Of a DNA stretch of 64,000 nt, positions 61,001-64,000 are shown one piece after another. Every line of letters begins with the position of its first letter. Within the stretch, counting starts at the first letter, position 1. A program made the translations under genes and the position numbers. The stretch is from Pseudomonadota bacterium (GTDB lineage Bacteria; Myxococcota_A; UBA9042; GCA-2863065): assembly GCA_005776725.1 (NCBI GenBank), contig SXOO01000163.1:1-64000 (forward strand), in the 5' to 3' direction. The notes under the pieces are model-generated. The model worked only from the letters and a program-made list of their open reading frames with translations. It did no database searches and was not told where the DNA came from.

Positions 61001-64000
61001 ACAACTCGCTGTCGAGCGCCTGGATCCGAGCGTTCGCGCCGGCAAGGCTCTGGTCGGCCTTCTCGCGGCTGGTCTCCGCGGCGACGAGGCGCTTCTCGAG
61101 CCCCGCCGCGGTCTTCCGCGCTGCGTCGAGGTCCTCAGCGGTCTTCTCGGCGGTCTCACGCGCCCGCGCCAAGTCGCGGCGCACCGCGCCAAGTTCGTCT
61201 GACAGCTTCGCCAGAGCGTCTGCATCGCCCTTCTCACGCCGCGCCGCAGCCAGCTGACGCTGCAGTGACTCGGCCTCGAGTCGGCTCTCCGCGAGGGCCT
61301 TCTCCAGCTTCGGGTCCGCCGCCCGGCCCTCGAGCTCCTTCACTCGCTTCTCCAGGAGGGACCGCTCGCGCTCTAGACGAGCCAGCTCGGCTGAAGCGCC
61401 CGCGGCGTCCCGGGCCTCGGCCACCGTGAGCTGGCGGGACAGGTCGGCGATCTTCTGGCGAGCGCGCGCGAGCTCGCGCCCCACGTCCTTGTCTGCCAGC
61501 GCGGCACCGCTGGCGGCCTTCTCTTGAGCCGCCACCGTGCCAGCCAGCTTGTCTCGCTCGGCCTCGAGCCGTCGGACGCGCTTGTCCGCCTCGGCCAATG
61601 CGGACTTCCGCGCCGCCTTCTCCGAAGCCAGCTCAGCCTCTGCTTTCCGGAGATGCGACCGGGCCTCGGCGAGCTCCGCGGCCACGTCCGCCGCGCCTGC
61701 GCCGGCGCTCTGGGCCTTCTGGAGGGCGCGCTCGAGGCGCTCCACCTCGCGGGATGCCGTGTCGCTGGTCGACGCGAGAGACTCGAGCCGCTTCGTTGCC
61801 TCGGCCAGCGCGTGGTCCTTGTCGGCGGCGACCTTCTCGGCCTTCTCCACGGCCACCTCGAGCTGCTCCACGCGGCGGGCCGCCTTGTCGCGTTGCGCCT
61901 GCGCATCCGCCAGCTCGCGTGCCGCCGCGCCCGCGTCGGTGGTGCTGCCGAGGGCCTTCTCGAGCCGGAGAACGTTGGCCTCCGCAATCTTGACGTCGCG
62001 TCGCGCCGCGTCCCGCTGCTTCTCCGCCTCCGCCAGCGCCTCGTCCTTGCTACGAATGAGCGCCTTGGCCTCGGCCGCCTCAGCGCGGAGATCCTCGAGC
62101 GATTTCTCCGTCGAACGAAGGCGCTGTCGCGCTTCGGCCAGCTCTTTCGAGGTGGACGCGGCGTCCGAACCCGAGGCCTGCGCCTCCTCGAGCTCCCGCT
62201 CCAGTCGAGCGACGTCGGCCTGGTTCCTCTTCGCGTCGCGCTCCAGCGCGGCCACCTGCCGTTGGGCTGCGGAGAGCTCCGCCTGGGTCTTCTCCGAGGC
62301 AGCGTTCAGGCCGTCGATCGTGGTCTTCGCAGTAGCCAGGTCCCGCTCGGCCGCGGTCCGCGACTTCTGTTCACGCTCGAGGTCGCGCTCGAGTCCCGCG
62401 AGGCGTGTCTCGGCGTCACGCAGCGACTTGCGCGTGGTGGCGAGCTGCGAGTTAGCGGCGGTCTCACGCTCCCGGGCCTCTTGGATGGCGGTGCGGAGCT
62501 CCGCGTCCTTCACCTTGCTCAGGTCGACCTGGCGCGCCGTCTGCCCTCGGAGTGCCTCGAGCTCGCGCTCCAGCCCTGCAATCTGCCGGTTCTCGGCCTC
62601 GAGCTCTGCCACCTTCTTCTCGAGCGTGGCGTTCTGGCCGCGCTGCGTGTCGGCGAACTGCTTCAGCTTCGCCAGGTCGCGCTCGGTCGTCTCGCCGCGC
62701 TTTTGGGCGGCCTTCGCGGCCTCGAGCGCCTTCGCGAGGCGCTCGTCCTGCTGGTTGCGCTCTGACTGAGCGGCGCTCCGCTCTGCGGCCATCTGCCGCT
62801 CGAGCTCGGCCACGCGCGCCTTCCGCTGGTCGAGGAGCTTCTGCAGCACCAGCTTGTCGTCGGCCTCGGCCTCTTGGCCTTCGAGTCGCTGCACTTCGGC
62901 GCGAAGCTCCGCGACCTGCGCCTCAGCGCGCTCGCGCTGGGTCGCCAGGGCGGCGAGGCGTGCCTCGGCGGCGCCGAGGCGGCGCTCCTGCGCGGTCGCG
63001 TCAGCGGCCAGATCGTCGCGACGCTTCTTCAACCCGTCGACTTCCTTGGCGAAGAGGTCGCGCTTCTGCAGCACGGCAGTGAGGTCGTCCCGCTCGCGCT
63101 GAAGCTGGCGCCGCACGCCCTGGACGTCGTCCTCCGCCTTGCCGAGGTCCCGCGCGGCGGTGGTCCGCGCGTCCTTTGCGGCGGAGACCTCCGCCCGGAG
63201 GCGCTCGACCTCGGCCGTCATCGAAGCCAGCACCGCTTCGACCCCCTGCTGTTTGCGCCCCGTGGCGATCGCCGCCTCCAGGGACTCCTTCTCCCGAGCC
63301 AGACGCTCGGAGCGCGCGACGAGCTCCTTCTTCTCGCGCTCGAGGCTCTGGGCGCGCTGCGCGGCAGCGACGCGCTCGTTTCGAAGCGTCTCCACCTCGG
63401 CTTCGGCGGCAGCCCGCGCCTTGTCCTCGGCGGCCAGGCGGCGCGCCGTCTCTTCGGCGGTCTTCTCAGCGGTGTGCAGGTCGCCGCGCGCGCGCTCGAC
63501 TGCTTGCTCGAGGCGCTTCACCTGCTTCCCGAGCTCGGCGACCGCCTTGGCCTTCTCTTCAGCCGGTCCCTTCGCGCTGTCCTTCGCCTTGGTGAAGCGG
63601 TCCAGCGCCTCGGCGAGGCGCTCGGAGAGGTCCTCGTTCTTCTCAGTGGCGCCGGCGAGGGCCTTCTCCAGCTGGGCCACTTGCTTGGCGTCGCCAGCGC
63701 GTGACGCGCTGAGCTCCTTCTCGAGCTCGGCGACCTTACGAGTGGCAGCGTTCTTCTCCTCGGACAGCGTGCGGAGCGCCTCTTTCTGCGCCACGCGCTC
63801 CGACTCGGACACCTCCCGGCTCTTTCCTTCGCCCTGAAGCGCTTCGATCCGGGCCTCTTCGGCGAGGCGCTGGGCCTTCGCGGCCGAGGCGAGCTGCTCC
63901 TCCTCGAGGCGAACACGCTGGGCTGCGTCACGCCGACGTTCCTCGGCGGCGAGCGCGGCTTCGAGGGCAGTGCGCCGCTTCTCGGCCGTGGCCACGGCCC
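58068..64000 (-). CDS. pilQ: PilQ-type type IV pilus secretin with a giant N-terminal coiled coil (5' end outside window)
   Basis: At least 1975 residues are visible, and the frame stays open to the window edge. Residues 1 to about 1365 are an almost unbroken Ala/Glu/Arg/Lys/Leu coiled coil (for example LERERSLLEKRVKELEGRAA). An AMIN domain follows (about 1378-1480: RIEIELDGRAGYEVVEKS), then a Gly-rich linker, a secretin/TonB short N-terminal domain (NLTIKDADIQQVLTFLAREG, VHLKDVPWDLALDMILKSKG), a NolW-like domain (DARTNTLIVTDVQEHVDAAE) and the secretin pore (VLIEARIVEASSNFTEDFGI to VLADIPFLGWMFKN and ELILFITPRII). The AMIN-secretin order and the aroKB gene next to it identify PilQ, the outer-membrane pilus pore. 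PilQ is usually about 700-900 residues, so the coiled coil is exceptional. A signal peptide should lie upstream of the window. Whether coiled coil and pore remain one chain cannot be told. Confidence 0.9.
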   Translation of the reverse strand, partial: AVATAEKRRTALEAALAAEERRRDAAQRVRLEEEQLASAAKAQRLAEEARIEALQGEGKSREVSESERVAQKEALRTLSEEKNAATRKVAELEKELSASRAGDAKQVAQLEKALAGATEKNEDLSERLAEALDRFTKAKDSAKGPAEEKAKAVAELGKQVKRLEQAVERARGDLHTAEKTAEETARRLAAEDKARAAAEAEVETLRNERVAAAQRAQSLEREKKELVARSERLAREKESLEAAIATGRKQQGVEAVLASMTAEVERLRAEVSAAKDARTTAARDLGKAEDDVQGVRRQLQRERDDLTAVLQKRDLFAKEVDGLKKRRDDLAADATAQERRLGAAEARLAALATQRERAEAQVAELRAEVQRLEGQEAEADDKLVLQKLLDQRKARVAELERQMAAERSAAQSERNQQDERLAKALEAAKAAQKRGETTERDLAKLKQFADTQRGQNATLEKKVAELEAENRQIAGLERELEALRGQTARQVDLSKVKDAELRTAIQEARERETAANSQLATTRKSLRDAETRLAGLERDLEREQKSRTAAERDLATAKTTIDGLNAASEKTQAELSAAQRQVAALERDAKRNQADVARLERELEEAQASGSDAASTSKELAEARQRLRSTEKSLEDLRAEAAEAKALIRSKDEALAEAEKQRDAARRDVKIAEANVLRLEKALGSTTDAGAAARELADAQAQRDKAARRVEQLEVAVEKAEKVAADKDHALAEATKRLESLASTSDTASREVERLERALQKAQSAGAGAADVAAELAEARSHLRKAEAELASEKAARKSALAEADKRVRRLEAERDKLAGTVAAQEKAASGAALADKDVGRELARARQKIADLSRQLTVAEARDAAGASAELARLERERSLLEKRVKELEGRAADPKLEKALAESRLEAESLQRQLAAARREKGDADALAKLSDELGAVRRDLARARETAEKTAEDLDAARKTAAGLEKRLVAAETSREKADQSLAGANARIQALDSELSAAGERITRLQGEVERVRRGSGEATAILRELADAERDRERLERAVAAAKSEATVASKERDAARTELALAQKTAATSNKARDAAQSALAGAEGRATEAERARAEAGKALAVANAQLETLSAEKTQATRRLERLTTDLAAAQKAGTDSSALGRELAQARKDRARLDALLSEARGAADKAEQERDTARSEVAAAERRATSAEKARTKVERELDEARGRIAKLGDEARTAEARVDTLDRELKSVRSRGGDTAQLAGQLEKAKSELSAARRELSAERTRRDEALSTAKAEVSRLEREQRAMEKDLATARASGDHRVAAAVKEREKRIAALEKDLEKARKSAGDAGAMAAAVAEAERAKSELAKMADRLSAIERKKEEPEVAAGTRVTSVAFSERNNVSRIEIELDGRAGYEVVEKSNDRIVLLIDKARIPKVLERRLDTRDFYGPVTSVSSFTDPENPEKVRVVVELAEAVRNEVVRRGKSLVWEFHNGQRVEQGERAVADAERVQFRPTAVGGERSEAPPDGGVGVSGGGGGEGPQVANNVYNRKRSSGRKFKGQKINLTIKDADIQQVLTFLAREGGVNIVTSEEVQGNVTVHLKDVPWDLALDMILKSKGLDYVEEDGVYRIAMAEAIRAEFEAEIEKRKKLNELRQLVVKLVTVNYADAEAMSGQVKAVLSEKGKVDVDARTNTLIVTDVQEHVDAAEDIVRRLDTQTPQVLIEARIVEASSNFTEDFGIQWGGNYTASPAFGNETGLVFPAVVGFSGAADDSTSPSTGLLQDIPKYAVNLPAAVGAGSGGGIALTLGSLNGAGNLNLRLGAAEERGQIKIVSSPRIATMDNIQAIIKQGISIPISVVSSLGVNTQFFNAELSLTVTPQVTQDGNVNLAIAITKNEPNFAQTGANGNPTIERKEAQTTLLVRDGDTAVIGGIYTRNSSQDFKKVPVLADIPFLGWMFKNRTIIDKRTELILFITPRIINRQAARVRVD

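Overview
The window is GC-rich, gene-dense DNA from a Gram-negative bacterium. It carries lipoproteins with lipoboxes, a TonB-dependent receptor, a type IV pilus secretin followed directly by aroK-aroB, very large secreted Cys-rich repeat proteins with MopE-like CDGxDNDCDG motifs, Val/Pro/Asp linkers behind lipoboxes, and a wax-ester/triglyceride acyltransferase. This combination suggests Myxococcota or a neighbouring group of the former Deltaproteobacteria; that is an inference from gene content, not a phylogeny. Genes are tightly packed, often with GTGA, ATGA or TTGA stop/start overlaps. No stretch over 300 bases lacks a gene, and I found no tRNA, rRNA, CRISPR array or insertion sequence.

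Layout. 1-976 (minus): nuoE and the 5' part of nuoF (complex I), with an in-frame TAA at nuoF codon 77. 1149-6386 (minus): a 1000-residue membrane SGNH-type protein and a lipoprotein with thrombospondin-type repeats and a DUF1554-like end. 6606-9629 (plus): a YdiJ-type FAD/Fe-S 2-hydroxyacid dehydrogenase. 9702-15797 (plus): a 2031-residue lipoprotein built from 48 six-cysteine GACC repeats. 15877-20190 (plus): AAA ATPase, small membrane protein and TPR protein in one overlapping operon, then a B12-binding radical SAM enzyme. 20262-25418 (minus): envelope operon with a lectin-like lipoprotein, a Cys-rich lipoprotein, a tetraheme cytochrome/nucleotidase-like lipoprotein, trmL and a small outer-membrane protein. 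25532-30284 (plus): a WbpB/WbpD-type sugar dehydrogenase-acetyltransferase fusion, a fibrinogen-like secreted protein overlapping a [2Fe-2S] ferredoxin, and a WS/DGAT acyltransferase.

30363-31346 (minus) is the most interesting locus. It is a lipoprotein whose thioredoxin-like domain is read through an in-frame UGA in a UxxC motif, with a hairpin placed as in bacterial SECIS elements. The domain aligns well by eye with the N-terminal domain of animal selenoprotein P. Conventional gene calling would split it into two fragments.

31544-36355 (plus): VOC protein, PEGA-domain protein, TonB-dependent receptor, small lipoprotein and a short FGE-like protein, the last three overlapping. 36420-52175 (minus): a membrane protein and a secreted protein of about 4934 residues with ten LamG-like domains, about 29 MopE-like motifs, a MAM-like domain and a VWA domain. 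52314-64000 (minus, transcribed right to left): a PilQ-type secretin carrying a coiled coil of more than 1350 residues, then fused aroK-aroB, a lipoprotein, aroQ, a TPR protein and a PilZ protein. This looks like one operon joining pilus/envelope functions with the shikimate pathway.

Taken together, most genes concern the cell envelope or secreted surface, with an unusual load of extracellular cysteines.
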